A stretch of 35,709 nucleotides of DNA from Desulfuromonadales bacterium (lineage in GTDB: Bacteria; Desulfobacterota; Desulfuromonadia; Desulfuromonadales; JAGXHI01), in NCBI GenBank assembly GCA_024636295.1, contig JAGXHI010000011.1, positions 1 to 35,709 of the forward strand. Reading direction: 5' to 3'. Under the pieces are notes generated by a model. That model was not told the origin of the DNA. It was given only the letters and a program-made list of their open reading frames with translations, and did no database searches. Positions 16,704 to 27,128 of the stretch are shown one piece after another. Made by a program: the position numbers and the translations under genes. Positions within the stretch are counted from its first letter, which is position 1; each line of letters starts with the position of its first letter.

Positions 16704-18197
16704 TTATTCCCCTTCCCGGCGCAGTATGGTCACCGTGCGGTTTTCCGGCCGGAAATATCGTCCAGCCACTTCCATGATTTCCTCCGGTGCAATGGTTGAG
16801 ACCACCTCATCGTAGTTCACCAGATAACGCCAGTCACCGGCGATCGTCTGGTAATATGTGAGCATCCGTGCCAGACCGTTGTTCTCCTTCAGATGCCGCA
16901 GGCGGTCAAGACGGAGTCGGTTTCTCGCCTTCTCCAGTTCTTCCGGCGCCACCGGTTCGCGGGCAAGCCGGTTCAATTCGGCATAAATCGCCTCCTCCAC
17001 CTCTGCGGGCGTATGGGGGTGGCGGGGAACGGCCGATATGACGAAAAGGTTGGGATAACGAGAGCCCGGCGCGCCATAGGTCGATATGGAGGTTGCGATC
17101 TCCTTCTCCAGCACCAGAGATTTGTAAAGACGCGAAGTGCGTCCCTGGCTCAGCATCAGGTCGATGAGGTCAAAGACATAATCCTCCCGGGAGGGAAGAG
17201 TCGGCTTGTGATAGCCGATGGCCAGTTGCGGTTCGGCATCGAAGGCTATCGCGATTCGTTTCTCTCCCCGCTGCTCCGGCTCAACCGCGGCCACTTCCGG
17301 CACCGGCGTTCCCGGAGGAATCCCGCCGAAGTAATTATTTACCACCCTCACCGCCTCCTCGAAATCGATATCCCCCACAAGGGCGATAACGGTATTGACG
17401 GGAGCGTAGTAATTGTGGAAAAAATCCCGGGTCTCTTCCAGGGTCAGGTTCTCCAGATCGCTCATCCAGCCGATGATGGGATTCCGATAAGGGTGCATGG
17501 TGAACGCGGTGGCGATCAGGTTCTCGTAAAGAAGGCCCGAGGGTTGAGTTTCATACGAGCGGCGACGCTCTTCCATGACTACTTCCCGCTCGGTATAAAA
17601 TTCCCGCAGGACGGCATTCTGCATCCGGTCCGACTCCACCGAGGCCCAGAGCTCCAGTTTGTTGGAGGGAAGGGAAATCAGGTAGGAGGTCAGGTCCTTG
17701 CTGGTGAAAGCGTTGAAACCGACTCCGCCGTGTTCGGAATAAATTCGCGAGAATTCATCCTTTACGATGAACTCCTTCTGCTCGGATTGCAACTCGGCAA
17801 GGCGCTCTCTCAAACGGGCAATTTCCTCGGGATCAGCCCCCGGCCGGTTTTTCAACTCGTCCAGACGGCTTCCAACTCTTTCGATTTCATCCTGGATCGG
17901 CCTTTCTTTTCTCCAGTCCTTCGTCCCGATGGTTTTTGTGCCTTTGAAAAGCATATGCTCCAGGACGTGAGCGACCCCGCGGATGCGGCTGGTTTCATTC
18001 ACCGCCCCCACCTTGATAGTGATATACGCGGCAAAAGTCGGCGATTCGTGCCGCTCCACGACCAGAAGTTCCAGTCCGTTGGAAAATACGTGCTCGCGGA
18101 CTTTCTCCTCCAGTGTCGCGCCGAAGACCGTCTGTACAACAAAGAACGAGCCCAGCAAAAGAAAGATCAGGATCGCCCTGATTCGTGTGACGCTCAT
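16704..18197 (-). CDS. M16-family zinc peptidase, catalytic subunit
   Basis: 497 residues with a signal peptide (hydrophobic about 7-20, probable cleavage after VFG/A). The zinc-binding motif H77-V-L-E80-H81 is intact. The third ligand candidate is E188 in ASVESDRM, at a larger than usual distance because a charged coiled-coil insertion (about 103-145, RVGSRLDELKNRPGADPEE...) intervenes. The second domain carries LMLSQGRTSRLYKSLVLEKE. The enzyme should cleave small proteins or peptides in the periplasm as a heterodimer with the next gene. The ATG follows GAGGT at good spacing. The lon2 terminator sits only 13 bp upstream. Confidence 0.93.
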   Translation of the reverse strand: MSVTRIRAILIFLLLGSFFVVQTVFGATLEEKVREHVFSNGLELLVVERHESPTFAAYITIKVGAVNETSRIRGVAHVLEHMLFKGTKTIGTKDWRKERPIQDEIERVGSRLDELKNRPGADPEEIARLRERLAELQSEQKEFIVKDEFSRIYSEHGGVGFNAFTSKDLTSYLISLPSNKLELWASVESDRMQNAVLREFYTEREVVMEERRRSYETQPSGLLYENLIATAFTMHPYRNPIIGWMSDLENLTLEETRDFFHNYYAPVNTVIALVGDIDFEEAVRVVNNYFGGIPPGTPVPEVAAVEPEQRGEKRIAIAFDAEPQLAIGYHKPTLPSREDYVFDLIDLMLSQGRTSRLYKSLVLEKEIATSISTYGAPGSRYPNLFVISAVPRHPHTPAEVEEAIYAELNRLAREPVAPEELEKARNRLRLDRLRHLKENNGLARMLTYYQTIAGDWRYLVNYDEVVSTIAPEEIMEVAGRYFRPENRTVTILRREGE

Positions 18198-18209
18198 CAG
18201 TCTACCTCT

Positions 18210-18238
18210 AAAAAATGGGTCCCGCTTCGCGCGGGACC
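18210..18238 (-). terminator. Intrinsic terminator of lon2
   Basis: On the minus strand GGTCCCGC-GCGAA-GCGGGACC (18218-18238) is followed by CATTTTTT. The stem is 8 perfect GC-rich pairs. It stands between lon2 and the Shine-Dalgarno of the M16 gene, leaving no room for a separate promoter in between. Confidence 0.85.
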
Positions 18239-18277
18239 GCTGGTTTAAGCATCAAGTTTTCCCTGTCTGCGGGAGCC

Positions 18278-20665
18278 TCATCCCGGGTTGGCCGGCGCGG
18301 GTTCATGCGCGGGATAGATGTCCCGGGACCTGCCCGTCTCTCCACCTTCGTCAATCAGAATTCTATCGATAACATCCAGCATATCCTCCACCGGGATTAT
18401 TTTCAATTCCTTCAGTACATGCTCATCGATTTCCTTCAAATGTTCCCGATTCCGTCCGGGAAGCAGTATCGTTTTCACTCCCGCACGACGTGCGGAGAGC
18501 ACCTTCTCCTTGACGCCGCCGATGGGCAGAATCCGTCCCGACAGGGTCAACTCCCCGGTCATGGCGACATCCCGCCGGGCCGCCTTTCCCGTAAGAAGAG
18601 AAATGAGCGCGGCGGCGATGGTAATTCCCGCCGATGGACCGTCCTTGGGAATGGCGCCCGAAGGTACATGAATATGAATGTCGCTGTTGTCGTAGAAATC
18701 GGGATCGATTCCGAAAGTGGCGGCGTTCGCCCGCACGAAGGTAAGAGCCGCCTTGACCGATTCCTGCATGACCTCCCCGAGGCTGCCGGTAATCTGCAGC
18801 TGCTTTTTACCGCTCATCCGGGAAGCCTCGACAAAGATGATGTCCCCGCCGGCCTCGGTCCAGGCCAGCCCGGTCACCACCCCCACCCGATCCTCTTCGG
18901 CGGCCACATCGGAGAAGAACATCCGGGGACCCAGGAGAAACTCGACTTCTGCCCGCCCTATGGTATGGCGGTGCGAATCGCCCTGGGAAACCTCCCTGGC
19001 CACCTTTCGGCAGATGGCGGCAATTCGCCGCTCAAGATTTCGGACCCCTGCCTCGCGGGTGAAATCCTTGATAATGGCCGCGACCGCTTCCTCATCAAAC
19101 CGGGTGGGGTAATCATCGAGCCCGTTTTCCTTAAGCTGTTTCGGGATCAGGTACTTGAAGGCGATCTGAATTTTTTCCTCATCGGTGTATCCCGAGAGAT
19201 GGATAATTTCCATCCGGTCCTTGAGGGCATGAGGGATGGGATCCAGAATATTGGCGGTGGTGATGAACATGACCCGGGAAAGATCGAACGGGAGATCCAG
19301 GTAATGATCGGTGAAGGAGAAATTCTGCTCCGGATCCAGAACCTCGAGCAGCGCCGAGGCCGGATCACCGCGGAAATCCTGGCCGATCTTGTCGACCTCA
19401 TCCAGCATGAACACGGGGTTGTTCGACTCCACCCGGCAGATTTCCTGAATGATCCGCCCCGGCAGTGATCCGATATAGGTGCGGCGGTGCCCGCGGATCT
19501 CAGCCTCGTCCTTCATTCCGCCCAGGGATATGCGGATGAACTTGCGCCGCATGGCCCGGGCGATCGACTTGCCCAGGGAAGTCTTCCCCACCCCCGGGGG
19601 GCCGACAAAGCAGAGAATCGGGCCTTTCGAGGATTTCTTCAAGGACCGCACCGCCAGGTATTCCAGGATCCGCTCCTTGATCTTGCTCAGGTCATAATGA
19701 TCCTCATCCAGCACATTCTGAGCGAGACAAATATCCAGATTGTCTTCGGTGCCTTTTTTCCAGGGAACGTTGCAGAGATACTCCAGATAAGTCCGGGAGA
19801 CGGTGTATTCGGGCGAAGCCTGATTGATCCGCTCCAGGCGGGCGAGTTCCTTCTCGGCGATGCGGCGAACGTTCTCCGGCATGCCGCTTCGAGCGATCCG
19901 CGCCTTGATTTCACCGGATTCCGACTGGCGGGGATTGTCCTCTCCGAGTTCGTCCTGGATCTCCTTGAGCTGTTCGCGAAGAATATATTCTTTCTGGGTT
20001 TTCCCCACTTTTCTGGCCACTTCGTTATGTACCTGTCCGCGCACCTGGAGTTTCTGCACCTCTTGGGTCAGATGGGAATACACTTCTTTGAGACGCTCGA
20101 GTGGATCGGTAATTTCCAGAAGTTCCTGCTGCTTTTTCATATCGAGGCTCAGGTAAACCGCCACCAGATCCGCAAGCCTGCCCGGATCATCGACCTGGTC
20201 GATCATCTTCAGGACGTCCCCGGGAAGGGGTCGACCGTAGGAGAGAGCGATCTTCAGCAGGGAAGTGACGCTCTGCACGAGAGCATCGGAAATGAGCCCC
20301 GCGGCATGGGTTTCCTCCAGGGGCATGATCATGGCAACCATGAAAGGCGCCCGCTGGACGGGGGCAATGAGCCGAATGCGCTGGATTCCCTCCACCACAA
20401 CCTTGCATCCCCCCTCGGGGAAGCGGAAAACCTGATTGACCCGGCAGACTGTGCCCATGGAAGCCAGATCCTCGAAACGACCCGGCTCGGTCATGGCGAA
20501 ACAGGTCACCAGTCCAATACGACGGTCGCTTTTGAGCGCCTCCTCTACGACCGGCATACTCTCCCCCCGAACATACAGGGGGAAAACCATGCCGGGAAAG
20601 ACCACATGATCTCTGATGGGATAGATAGGGAGAGTGGAAGGGGTTCGGGCTGTCCGGTCCGGCAT
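18278..20665 (-). CDS. ATP-dependent Lon protease (second copy)
   Basis: A complete 795-residue LonA-type protease, clearly divergent from the copy at 742-3171. The N-terminal domain starts at [20 protein letters not shown]. Walker [10 protein letters not shown] is at 355-363 and Walker B FMLDEVD at 419-425. The catalytic dyad is S678 (PKDGPSAG) and K721 (GGVKEK), again 43 apart, so it should be active. The C-terminus is a short Pro/Ala-rich tail. AAGGGGGA precedes the ATG. A small coiled-coil gene lies 18 bp upstream under a shared promoter. Deltaproteobacteria such as Myxococcus have two Lon proteases with distinct developmental or stress roles; which role applies here is unknown. Confidence 0.95.
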   Translation of the reverse strand: MPDRTARTPSTLPIYPIRDHVVFPGMVFPLYVRGESMPVVEEALKSDRRIGLVTCFAMTEPGRFEDLASMGTVCRVNQVFRFPEGGCKVVVEGIQRIRLIAPVQRAPFMVAMIMPLEETHAAGLISDALVQSVTSLLKIALSYGRPLPGDVLKMIDQVDDPGRLADLVAVYLSLDMKKQQELLEITDPLERLKEVYSHLTQEVQKLQVRGQVHNEVARKVGKTQKEYILREQLKEIQDELGEDNPRQSESGEIKARIARSGMPENVRRIAEKELARLERINQASPEYTVSRTYLEYLCNVPWKKGTEDNLDICLAQNVLDEDHYDLSKIKERILEYLAVRSLKKSSKGPILCFVGPPGVGKTSLGKSIARAMRRKFIRISLGGMKDEAEIRGHRRTYIGSLPGRIIQEICRVESNNPVFMLDEVDKIGQDFRGDPASALLEVLDPEQNFSFTDHYLDLPFDLSRVMFITTANILDPIPHALKDRMEIIHLSGYTDEEKIQIAFKYLIPKQLKENGLDDYPTRFDEEAVAAIIKDFTREAGVRNLERRIAAICRKVAREVSQGDSHRHTIGRAEVEFLLGPRMFFSDVAAEEDRVGVVTGLAWTEAGGDIIFVEASRMSGKKQLQITGSLGEVMQESVKAALTFVRANAATFGIDPDFYDNSDIHIHVPSGAIPKDGPSAGITIAAALISLLTGKAARRDVAMTGELTLSGRILPIGGVKEKVLSARRAGVKTILLPGRNREHLKEIDEHVLKELKIIPVEDMLDVIDRILIDEGGETGRSRDIYPAHEPAPANPG

Positions 20666-20683
20666 GATTCCCCCTTTCGGGAT

Positions 20684-20911
20684 TTATTCAAATTCGGGAT
20701 TTATCTCTTCGATGGCCCGCTCCAGGATGCGGGGAAATTCCTTCTCGAAGGATGGGATTTCGGCACGAAGGAAATTCTTGATCGCTGCCAGCTCTATCCT
20801 GACGCGATCTGCGTCCGCACGCAGGTCGAGGAGTTTTCTTTCGGTATCAGAACCCCACAATCCGAATTCCTTCTCTAATCGGGCAATTTTCTCTTCCATG
20901 CCTTCACTCAT
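20684..20911 (-). CDS. Small coiled-coil protein upstream of lon2 (unrecognised)
   Basis: 75 residues from ATG 20911 (MSEGMEEKIARLEKEFGLWG). Almost entirely predicted helix with heptad-like spacing, acidic at the end (RILERAIEEINPEFE), no membrane segment, no cysteines. I do not recognise a family. The upstream extension of the frame (to 20983) would begin within the promoter at 20956-20983, so it is excluded. It is 18 bp before lon2 in the same orientation and very likely cotranscribed, which invites the guess of a Lon cofactor or substrate, but nothing in the sequence proves it. Confidence 0.65.
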   Translation of the reverse strand: MSEGMEEKIARLEKEFGLWGSDTERKLLDLRADADRVRIELAAIKNFLRAEIPSFEKEFPRILERAIEEINPEFE

Positions 20912-20955
20912 CTTTTCACCATCCCTTTTTTTCGAATCGGGTCCACGGTTCAAAA

Positions 20956-20983
20956 AGGATATCAATGGACCGGGGGGTGTCAA
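20956..20983 (-). promoter_or_regulatory. Promoter of the small coiled-coil gene and lon2
   Basis: On the minus strand a perfect TTGACA (20978-20983) and TATCCT (20956-20961) are separated by 16 bases. No sigma-32-like consensus (CTTGAA / CCCCAT) was seen. Confidence 0.65.
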
Positions 20984-21164
20984 GACGGGGATCCCGCTTT
21001 ACAAATCGGGGTTCACTTGCTTAAATTGGAGTTATATTGTCACTGAATCCGGGGATTTGCCTCTATCTTTGGAGAACATCTCCCTTTCCGGGCCAGCTCT
21101 GAGAAACATACATATACATCGGGTGATCATGCCACAATCCTGCAGGCCGAACAGGTTGAATTCC

Positions 21165-21545
21165 ATGAAGAGAATCGCAGTGCTGACCAGCGGTGGGGAC
21201 TGCTTCGGCATGAATGCGGCAATCCGTTCAATTACACGAACGGCGCTCGGGGCGGGACTGGCAGTTCTGGGCTTCCGCAGGGGATACCAGGGACTTATCG
21301 AAGGTCGGTTCGAAAAATTGACGAATCAGCCCTTCAACAACGTGCTGCAGAGAGGCGGGACTATTCTGCAGAGCGCCCGCTGCCCCGGGATGCAGCAGGA
21401 AGAGGGTCTTCGGTCGGCCGTGGACAACCTCAGGAATCATGGTGTGGACGGGCTGGTGGTGATCGGCGGCGATGGTTCACTGCGCGGAGGGATGGTTTTT
21501 CACCAGCCGGCTGGCGCTCGGTTTTCCGAAAAGGGCCGCTTCCGG
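21165..21545 (+). pseudogene. pfkA: Truncated 6-phosphofructokinase gene (5' third)
   Basis: From ATG 21165 the frame matches the N-terminal about 110-120 residues of ATP-dependent phosphofructokinase. It has RIAVLTSGGDCFGMNAAIRS (ATP-binding loop), GFRRGYQGLIEG, QRGGTILQSARC and VVIGGDGSLRGG. Similarity fades after FHQ, about 21505-21520, and the frame then continues as the antisense of rodA. Everything with the catalytic TIDND-type site and the substrate-binding C-terminal half is missing, so the product cannot be an active kinase. The region 20984-21164 upstream contains no gene. The fragment ends tail-to-tail with rodA, suggesting a deletion or rearrangement breakpoint, or less likely an assembly join. 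Confidence 0.8.
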
Positions 21546-21554
21546 ATGAAAACC

Positions 21555-22652
21555 TCAGAACATGAACCGCCGCATGCTGATATTGAGCAGCAGACCGACG
21601 CCGATCATCGTCGTCACCATACTGGTTCCGCCGTAGCTGAACAGCGGCAGGGGCACCCCCACCACGGGCAGTAATCCGATCACCATTCCGAGATTCACGA
21701 CGATATGCCAGAAGAGCATGGCGACCACACCAATGGCAAGGTACATGCCGAAACGGTCACCGGCACGCCTCGCGATGTAGATCCCCCAGATAATGAGAAA
21801 CAGGTACAGGAGCAGAAGAACCAGTGATCCGGCGAATCCCCATTCCTCGGCAAAGACGGAGAAGGCGAAATCGGTGTGCCGCTCGGGAAGAAAGGATAGC
21901 TGGGACTGGGTTCCCTCCATGAATCCCTTCCCGAAGAGGCCCCCGCTGCCCACGGCGATTTTTGACTGGATAATGTGATATCCCGAACCGAGAGGGTCCC
22001 GCTCCGGGTTGAGAAATGTGAGGATGCGCTCTCTCTGATAATTATGGAGCACAAACCAGCTGCCGGCCGCTCCGCCGGCTCCCAGTACGGCCAGGACGCC
22101 GAAGGTTTTCCTCCGGATTCCGGCGAAGAGAGTCATGCTGGCCCCGATGAAGATCACCATCATGGATGTACCCAGGTCAGGCTGCTTGATAATGAGGCCC
22201 ACCGGCAGCGCCAGGAGCAGAAAAGGAAAAACCAGTTCGCCCAGGCCAAAGGTCGTCACATGTTTTTTTCCCCCGAAATACCGGGCAAGGGTGATGATAA
22301 TGACGATCTTCATCACTTCGCTGGGCTGCAGATTGAACAGTCCAAGATCGAGCCAGCGGGTTGCGCCCATGGTGGTTTTGCCGAGGATCAGCACAAGCAC
22401 CAGAAGCAGCAGGTTTGCCCCGTAAAAGAAAAATCCCATATACTCCAGGTGACGGTAATCGAAGGCGCTCACCAAAAGAGCAATGGAGAGGCCCATCACG
22501 AGCCAGTAGATCTGCTTCTGGTAAATAGGCACATCACTGAACGACCAGGATGCGGTGGCGCTGAAAAGATTGACTATTCCGATGGCCGCGATCCCCAGGA
22601 CCGCCATCAGCAGAACCCAGTCGAAATGCGTCACCAGTCTTCTATCGAACAT
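21555..22652 (-). CDS. rodA: RodA, peptidoglycan glycosyltransferase of the elongasome
   Basis: A 365-residue SEDS-family polytopic membrane protein. SEDS signatures include WLDLGLFNLQPSEVMKI and the C-terminal PVVGVPLPLFSYGGTSMV. RodA polymerises lipid II during lateral wall growth together with the class B transpeptidase PBP2 (mrdA). The gene starts 5 bp after mrdA and is the last of the mreB-mreC-mreD-mrdA-rodA block. A clear terminator after its TGA was not found; the sequence there runs into the truncated pfkA. Confidence 0.96.
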   Translation of the reverse strand: MFDRRLVTHFDWVLLMAVLGIAAIGIVNLFSATASWSFSDVPIYQKQIYWLVMGLSIALLVSAFDYRHLEYMGFFFYGANLLLLVLVLILGKTTMGATRWLDLGLFNLQPSEVMKIVIIITLARYFGGKKHVTTFGLGELVFPFLLLALPVGLIIKQPDLGTSMMVIFIGASMTLFAGIRRKTFGVLAVLGAGGAAGSWFVLHNYQRERILTFLNPERDPLGSGYHIIQSKIAVGSGGLFGKGFMEGTQSQLSFLPERHTDFAFSVFAEEWGFAGSLVLLLLYLFLIIWGIYIARRAGDRFGMYLAIGVVAMLFWHIVVNLGMVIGLLPVVGVPLPLFSYGGTSMVTTMIGVGLLLNISMRRFMF

Positions 22653-22657
22653 TTTCC

Positions 22658-24523
22658 CTATTCCTCTTCAGCGGCCGCGGCCCCCTGCTGCGGTTCATCT
22701 TCAGAATTCAGGCCAAAATAACTTTCCAGCATGACCCGGGCAATCGGAGCGGCAGCAGTACTTCCATGACTTCCGTGCTCTACCACGACAGCCACGGCCA
22801 CCTGAGGATTTTCGACCGGCGCGTACGCGACGAAAAGGGCGTGATCACGGAATCTGTACGGAACGTTTTCGTCTTTTTTGTGGCGGTCCTCGGGAAGCTT
22901 GATCACCTGAGCGGTCCCCGTTTTTCCGGCGAACCGGACCTCTTTCAGCCGACTCCTCCAGGCAGTCCCGTGCGTTTCGTTGACGACGGCGGACAGTGCC
23001 TCGCGGACCGGCTCCAGAACAGAGGGACTTAAATTCGCGGTGCGCAGCTTCCTGGGTCCGGACTCAAGCAGAACTTTTCCCTGCAGATCCTCCACTTTCT
23101 TCAGAACGTAAGGCCGCCACACCGTTCCGCCGTTGGCTACAGCGGCGGTCATGACCGCCAACTGCAGGGGAGTGGTCAACACATAGCCCTGGCCAATAGC
23201 GGAGATAATAGTCTCCCCATCGTACCATCGATCGGAGAAGCGCTTTTTTTTCCACTCGCTGGATGGAATCAATCCTCCCTTTTCCCCTTCCAGATCGGTC
23301 CCGAACGTTTCCCCCAGACCCAATTCATGTGACATCTGGGAAATCGGATCTATCCCGAGCGCCAGGGATACTTCATAGAACCAGACGTCGCAGCTCTCCT
23401 TGATGGCCTTTTTCATGTCTGTCACCCCATGGCCCCATTTTTTCCAGCAGCGAAAATCCCGATTACCAAGAGTAATCCTGCCCCGGCAGTTCACTTTCGT
23501 CTGGGGGGTTGCAGCACCGGAACGAAGGGCGGCCAGGGCGGTTACGATTTTGAATGTGGATCCCGGAGGATACTGACCCTTGATCGCTTTGTTCTGAAGC
23601 GGGGATCGGGAATTCTGCAGGAGCTGGATCCACTCCTCCCCGGAGATGCCCCGGGCGAAGGCGGAAGGATCATAGGAGGGCCGACTGACCATGGCCAGGA
23701 TTTCTCCGGTTTGCACATCAAGGGCCACAGCAGCTCCGGCCTGATCACCGAATGCCTCCTCCGCTGCTAGCTGAAGATCCCGATTGAGTGTAAGATATAC
23801 CCGGTTGCCCGGAAGAGGTTGCCGGGTTTGCAGAATGCGAAGCTCCTTGCCCAGCACATCGACTTCCAGGCGGCGTTCGCCGGCCTCTCCCTTCAAGTAG
23901 GGTTCGAGTCTTTTTTCCAGTCCGCTCTTCCCCACGAAATCGCCGGGCCGGTAATCCTTTTTCCCGAGTTCCTTCAAATCCCTTTCTGTAATTTCCCCAA
24001 GATATCCGAAAAGATGGGCCGCCATTTCCCCATGTTTATAGGATCGCACGGGACGGACCTCGGCAATGACGCCGGCAAGATCAACTCCGTTTTCCTGGAT
24101 TTTCTCCAGCGTTTCCCGGCTGACATCTTCGGCCAGGGGAATGGGTCTGTACCGTGGGAATCGCTTTCCCTTCTCCCATTGTTTCCGGATTTCGTCCATT
24201 TCCGTGGGGAAAAACCGGGCGAGGTTTTCAAAAAGCGCCTCCGGATCGTCTATTTCCCGGCGAAGGGCGGAAATTCCGAACGAAGGACGGTTTTCCACCA
24301 GCAGCTCGCCATTTCGATCATAAATCGGCCCACGGGAGGCCGCGATGGGAATATACCGGATCCGGTTCTTTTCAGAGAGATGCTGATATAGGTCGGTGTT
24401 GATGAGCTGCAGATACCACAGGCGAAGGATCAGAAGAAGGAAAATCCCCATTGCCGCCAGGGAGAAAAACAGAAATCGGCTTTTAAGCCCCGGATCCTGA
24501 GACCACCTGGAATCAAGGCTCAT
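22658..24523 (-). CDS. mrdA: Penicillin-binding protein 2, elongasome transpeptidase
   Basis: 621 residues read from ATG 24523 (MSLDSRWSQDPGLKSR). A single N-terminal membrane anchor spans about 17-37. The PBP dimer/pedestal domain follows. The transpeptidase domain has the active-site S322-T-F-K325, S377-C-D379 (SxN/SxD box) and K534-T-G536. It cross-links new peptidoglycan in the periplasm during cell elongation and works with RodA. The chosen start overlaps the end of mreD by 11 bases; an in-frame start 16 codons upstream (24571) lies deeper inside mreD and is less likely. The C-terminal end is acidic. Confidence 0.95.
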   Translation of the reverse strand: MSLDSRWSQDPGLKSRFLFFSLAAMGIFLLLILRLWYLQLINTDLYQHLSEKNRIRYIPIAASRGPIYDRNGELLVENRPSFGISALRREIDDPEALFENLARFFPTEMDEIRKQWEKGKRFPRYRPIPLAEDVSRETLEKIQENGVDLAGVIAEVRPVRSYKHGEMAAHLFGYLGEITERDLKELGKKDYRPGDFVGKSGLEKRLEPYLKGEAGERRLEVDVLGKELRILQTRQPLPGNRVYLTLNRDLQLAAEEAFGDQAGAAVALDVQTGEILAMVSRPSYDPSAFARGISGEEWIQLLQNSRSPLQNKAIKGQYPPGSTFKIVTALAALRSGAATPQTKVNCRGRITLGNRDFRCWKKWGHGVTDMKKAIKESCDVWFYEVSLALGIDPISQMSHELGLGETFGTDLEGEKGGLIPSSEWKKKRFSDRWYDGETIISAIGQGYVLTTPLQLAVMTAAVANGGTVWRPYVLKKVEDLQGKVLLESGPRKLRTANLSPSVLEPVREALSAVVNETHGTAWRSRLKEVRFAGKTGTAQVIKLPEDRHKKDENVPYRFRDHALFVAYAPVENPQVAVAVVVEHGSHGSTAAAPIARVMLESYFGLNSEDEPQQGAAAAEEE

Positions 24524-25049
24524 GCCGCACCCCAAGCCGATTGAGCCCCGGAATGCCAAGGGCGCGGGCATGCCGCCGCTGCAGTCCCGAGACAGTCAGC
24601 AGAAATACCAGGGCAAATCCGAGATTAAGGAGAGTCTGACCGAGAAGACCCGGAAGCACGATGGTCCACAAGGCTCCGGCCTCGGCGAAATATCCGAGGG
24701 AGAACATTATGATGCCGCTCTCCACCAGAGTTCCGCCTCCCACCAGAAAGAGCAGAAGGAGCGGACTTTCGATATTGAATCGCGAGGCGGCGCCGCGCAC
24801 GATGAAAAAAGTCATCAGCAGGGCAAGCCCGTACAAGCCGGGATAATTGCCGGAGAACACGTCCAGAAGGATTCCGAGAAGAAACGAGATTATTCCTCCG
24901 CGCAGATAGGATTCGTGAAGCCCCAGATAGACGCAGAGGACCAGCAGCAGGTCGGGCCTGAGACCGATCGGCATAATATACGGAAAAACCGTGGTCTGCA
25001 GAAGCGTAAAAAAATAGCCGAGCAGAAAATACACGACGATGCGGATCAT
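24513..25049 (-). CDS. mreD: Rod-shape determining protein MreD
   Basis: 178 residues, five or six membrane segments, beginning MIRIVVYFLLGYFFTLLQTT. Conserved MreD features are RPDLLLVLCVYLGL, then FLLGILLDVFSGNYPGLYGL. MreD is an inner-membrane component linking MreC to the elongasome. The start overlaps the mreC stop by 4 bases and its end overlaps mrdA, indicating a tightly coupled operon. Confidence 0.93.
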   Translation of the reverse strand: MIRIVVYFLLGYFFTLLQTTVFPYIMPIGLRPDLLLVLCVYLGLHESYLRGGIISFLLGILLDVFSGNYPGLYGLALLMTFFIVRGAASRFNIESPLLLLFLVGGGTLVESGIIMFSLGYFAEAGALWTIVLPGLLGQTLLNLGFALVFLLTVSGLQRRHARALGIPGLNRLGVRHEP

Positions 25050-25864
25050 GGATCTTTCCTGAGAAGCACCAATACCTCCTCCAGACGGGAGAAATCCACG
25101 GCGGGCTGCACTTCCACTTCCTGAAAAAGGCCGAATTCCCCCCGTACGACCCGGGTGACTTTCCCGACCGTCAATCCTTTCGGGAAAACGCCGCCCATCC
25201 CGGAGGTGATGACCCGGTCTCCCTCATGGATATCCTCCTGGCGGAGCGCGAAATCCAGCGTCAGGGACTCTCCCATCCCCCGGGCCACCCCCCGAGTCCT
25301 CGTTCTCTGCACAAGAGAGGCGGCGGCGGATGAAGCATCGGTCACCAGCAGAACCCGGGAGTGTCGCGGAGCACTCTTGATGATCCGACCAACCACGCCC
25401 TCGGATACCACCACCGGCAACCCCTCGACCGCCCCGTCCTCCGTCCCCTTGTTGATAACGACCGTCCTGAACCAGCTGGAGGCGTCCTCGGCGATGACCT
25501 GGGCAGGCAGGGCCGGCAGATCCACTTCCTGCGTGAAACCCAGCAGGCGGCGCAGTCTTTCATTTGTCAGACGAACTTCCTGCAGCACTTCCAGTTCGGC
25601 CTTCAGACGTCGGTTTTCCAACAGGAGGAGATCGTTTTCCTTGGAAGTGTTTACCAGCCAGAAATAATAATCCCACGCGCCGACGATCTGGTCCCGCCCG
25701 ACATTAACCACCTCCTGGAGCGGAGCCGTGACCTGCAGAACCGCCCGCTCGAACAGGTTCGTACTTGCCCGCGACTTTAGATTGGCTGAATAGACCAGAA
25801 GCGCGATCAGCAGCAGGCACCCTGCAAGGAACACCGTGCGGAATTTTCTGAGGAGCTCCAGCAT
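25046..25864 (-). CDS. mreC: Rod-shape determining protein MreC
   Basis: 272 residues from ATG 25864 (MLELLRKFRTVFLAG). An N-terminal membrane anchor (about 9-28) is followed by a coiled coil (about 65-105, ENDLLLLENRRLKAELEVLQEV) and two beta-barrel domains in the periplasm (VIAEDASSWFRTVVINKG ... GVVGRIIKSAPRHSRVLL ... GLTVGKVTRV). It scaffolds MreB, MreD and PBP2. An in-frame TTG six codons upstream (25882) is possible but has no Shine-Dalgarno and sits inside a hairpin. It follows mreB after about 100 bp, a gap containing a terminator-like stem. Confidence 0.94.
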   Translation of the reverse strand: MLELLRKFRTVFLAGCLLLIALLVYSANLKSRASTNLFERAVLQVTAPLQEVVNVGRDQIVGAWDYYFWLVNTSKENDLLLLENRRLKAELEVLQEVRLTNERLRRLLGFTQEVDLPALPAQVIAEDASSWFRTVVINKGTEDGAVEGLPVVVSEGVVGRIIKSAPRHSRVLLVTDASSAAASLVQRTRTRGVARGMGESLTLDFALRQEDIHEGDRVITSGMGGVFPKGLTVGKVTRVVRGEFGLFQEVEVQPAVDFSRLEEVLVLLRKDP

Positions 25865-25882
25865 GGATCTCGTCTTGCTCAA

Positions 25883-25905
25883 GAAAGGAGGACCCGGAGT
25901 CCTCC
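25883..25905 (-). terminator. Terminator-like hairpin between mreB and mreC
   Basis: On the minus strand GGAGGAC-TCCGG-GTCCTCC (25887-25905) is followed by TTTCTT. Seven perfect pairs with a short loop. It could partly end mreB transcription and so set a high MreB to MreCD ratio. Confidence 0.6.
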
Positions 25906-25967
25906 CTCACTGGCTGGATTGGTGCGGCCCCGTCCTGGCGCCGCCATATTATTTCGGGATAAGGATG

Positions 25968-27108
<1,141 letters not shown>

Positions 27109-27128
27109 GACGGAAAAGGAAAAAGTTA

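Noticed and set aside
16893..18248. A 451-codon open frame opposite the catalytic M16 gene
   Set aside because: Shadow frame created by codon bias. The opposite strand encodes a motif-bearing M16 peptidase.
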